38,897 nucleotides of DNA. Source: Elusimicrobiota bacterium (lineage in GTDB: Bacteria > Elusimicrobiota > Elusimicrobia > Elusimicrobiales > UBA9959). Shown piece after piece: positions 38,240 through 38,897 of the stretch. Numbering within the stretch: the first letter of the stretch is position 1; every line of letters starts with the position of its first letter. The notes beneath the pieces are model-generated. The model made no database searches. It had not been told where the DNA came from and saw only the letters and a list, made by a program, of their open reading frames with translations. The stretch covers positions 1-38,897 of the forward strand of contig JACQPH010000086.1 in the NCBI GenBank assembly GCA_016207645.1. Reading direction: 5' to 3'. Position numbers and translations under genes: made by a program.

Positions 38240-38791
38240 ATGGAAGAAAAATCACTAGTACGCAGCTGGATTCGCGACACCGTCCGCAATGGCGTGCGGT
38301 ATTACTCGGTAGTGGACGCGATAGCGGGGACAGTCGACACAAAGAACCCGCGCGACTACTGGTATCACATCAAGAACAGACCGATGGACGAACATGACTT
38401 TAAGTTGTCGACACTTTGTCGACAACTGCGTTTAAAGGCCAAAGATGGGAAATATTACCTCACCGACTGTGCCGACAAAGCCGGGATGAGGATCATCCTC
38501 AGCCACCTTCCAAACAAGGATGCAATCCCGCTGCTCCGACGGAATAGATATAATATCGAAGCGATAGCAAAGGCCCTGACCGGAGAAAGAGAGCACAAAT
38601 GCGAGAACCTCATAGGGAGTTGTCGACACGCGGCGGCGGAGAATCAACCGATTCCACGTCGGGAAAGCCCGGCCGCGACCCGAGCCAGGAAAAAGGCCCA
38701 GGACGCAAAGTCTGCATCATTACCTTCGGCTGAACTTTTGCTCCGCCTACATCGTACAGTTCACCCGATCCTAAAAACATTGTATTGCTGA
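38240..38791 (+). CDS. BRO-N-domain protein, C-terminus uncertain
   Basis: A strong AAGGAGGG precedes the ATG. Residues ~10-105 resemble BRO/antirepressor N-terminal DNA-binding domains: VRYYSVVDAIAGTVDTKNPRDYWYHIKNR, LSTLCRQLRLKAKDGKYYLTDCADKAGMRIILSHLP. BRO proteins are typical of phages and mobile DNA. The last ~70 residues are low in complexity and look unlike a domain. In the next frame an ATG at 38599 opens 44 codons with more G/C-ending codons (REPHRELSTRGGGE, KPGRDPSQEKGPGRKVC), so the end may be frameshifted. An inverted repeat lies inside the gene at 38403-38427. Confidence 0.7.
   Translation: MEEKSLVRSWIRDTVRNGVRYYSVVDAIAGTVDTKNPRDYWYHIKNRPMDEHDFKLSTLCRQLRLKAKDGKYYLTDCADKAGMRIILSHLPNKDAIPLLRRNRYNIEAIAKALTGEREHKCENLIGSCRHAAAENQPIPRRESPAATRARKKAQDAKSASLPSAELLLRLHRTVHPILKTLYC
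38403..38427. repeat. Inverted repeat inside the BRO-like gene
   Basis: AGTTGTCGACA (38403-38413), CTT, TGTCGACAACT (38417-38427). The same 11-mer occurs again at 38618-38628, and GTCGACA at 38333-38339. Confidence 0.65.
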
Positions 38792-38799
38792 TCTTACCC

Positions 38800-38841
38800 G
38801 CGAGAAGCCGCTCGCGGGCTCGGCTCTACGCGCCTTCGCTC
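38800..38841. repeat. Diverged dispersed repeat, copy 2
   Basis: This matches 34607-34650 in GCGAGAAGC, GGCTCGGC and CTACGCGCCTTCGCTC. It is followed by a GCTCGCTCGCC-rich tail up to the window end, which contains no gene that I can see. Confidence 0.6.
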
Positions 38842-38897
38842 CGCTCGCTCGCCGCAGGGTGGCCGCTCGTCGGCCACTATGCGGCTCCCCTGACGTC

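Overview
The window is GC-rich, densely coded bacterial DNA, with third codon positions mostly G or C for the first ~30.8 kb. Signal peptides, a PorV-type outer-membrane barrel, a Bat (aerotolerance) operon with MoxR, and a fused transaldolase/glucose-6-phosphate isomerase point to a diderm, probably uncultured bacterium. The gene mix would suit Elusimicrobiota or a related diderm phylum, but no rRNA or other phylogenetic marker is present, so this is only a guess.

Layout. 1-3.2 kb: tRNA CCA-adding enzyme, a small secreted helical protein, folE, and a tRNA-Gly(CCC) that lacks an encoded CCA. The tRNA is followed by repeats built from its acceptor-stem end. 3.4-10.8 kb: an anchored CBM48-like protein, a 1905-residue kelch/fibronectin-III surface protein with a FlgD-like sorting tail, and a PorV-family barrel, which together look like a type IX-style cargo and shuttle pair. 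10.9-13.6 kb: speD, a DksA-like regulator with a histone-H1-like tail, a convergent RDD protein with a pilin-like C-terminus, and a HEAT-repeat protein. 13.6-22.0 kb: a complete Bat operon (moxR, DUF58, a BatD-like protein, batA, a batB-batC fusion, batD, batE) behind a clear promoter. 22.0-28.0 kb: rpiB, a tal-pgi fusion with an extra C-terminal domain, a short pyruvate kinase and rsgA, mostly overlapping or closely spaced. 28.1-30.8 kb: an S41-like protease, an ABC-F gene stump, a strong promoter that reads straight into a hairpin, and a CDP-alcohol phosphatidyltransferase.

30.9-38.9 kb is accessory. It is richer in A+T in places and holds two DUF4143 AAA ATPases, two small unknown genes, a methyltransferase, a broken DUF3800 gene, a pRiA4b ORF-3-like gene, a DUF5131 (Gp37/Gp68) gene and a BRO-N-like gene. 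Each ATPase promoter carries its own operator-like repeat over the promoter and sits so close to the ATG that the mRNA should be leaderless.

Regulation seen in the sequence: several promoters share a GTA(A/G)AAT -10 and place the ATG 6-8 nt after it. Imperfect complementary 7-bp repeats occupy several intergenic gaps, and one pair of arms lies inside the coding sequence of the PorV signal peptide. I see no CRISPR array, complete insertion sequence or rRNA. The best candidates for something undescribed are the heptad inverted repeats, the two ATPases with private operators, the tRNA-derived repeats, and the extra domain on Tal-Pgi.
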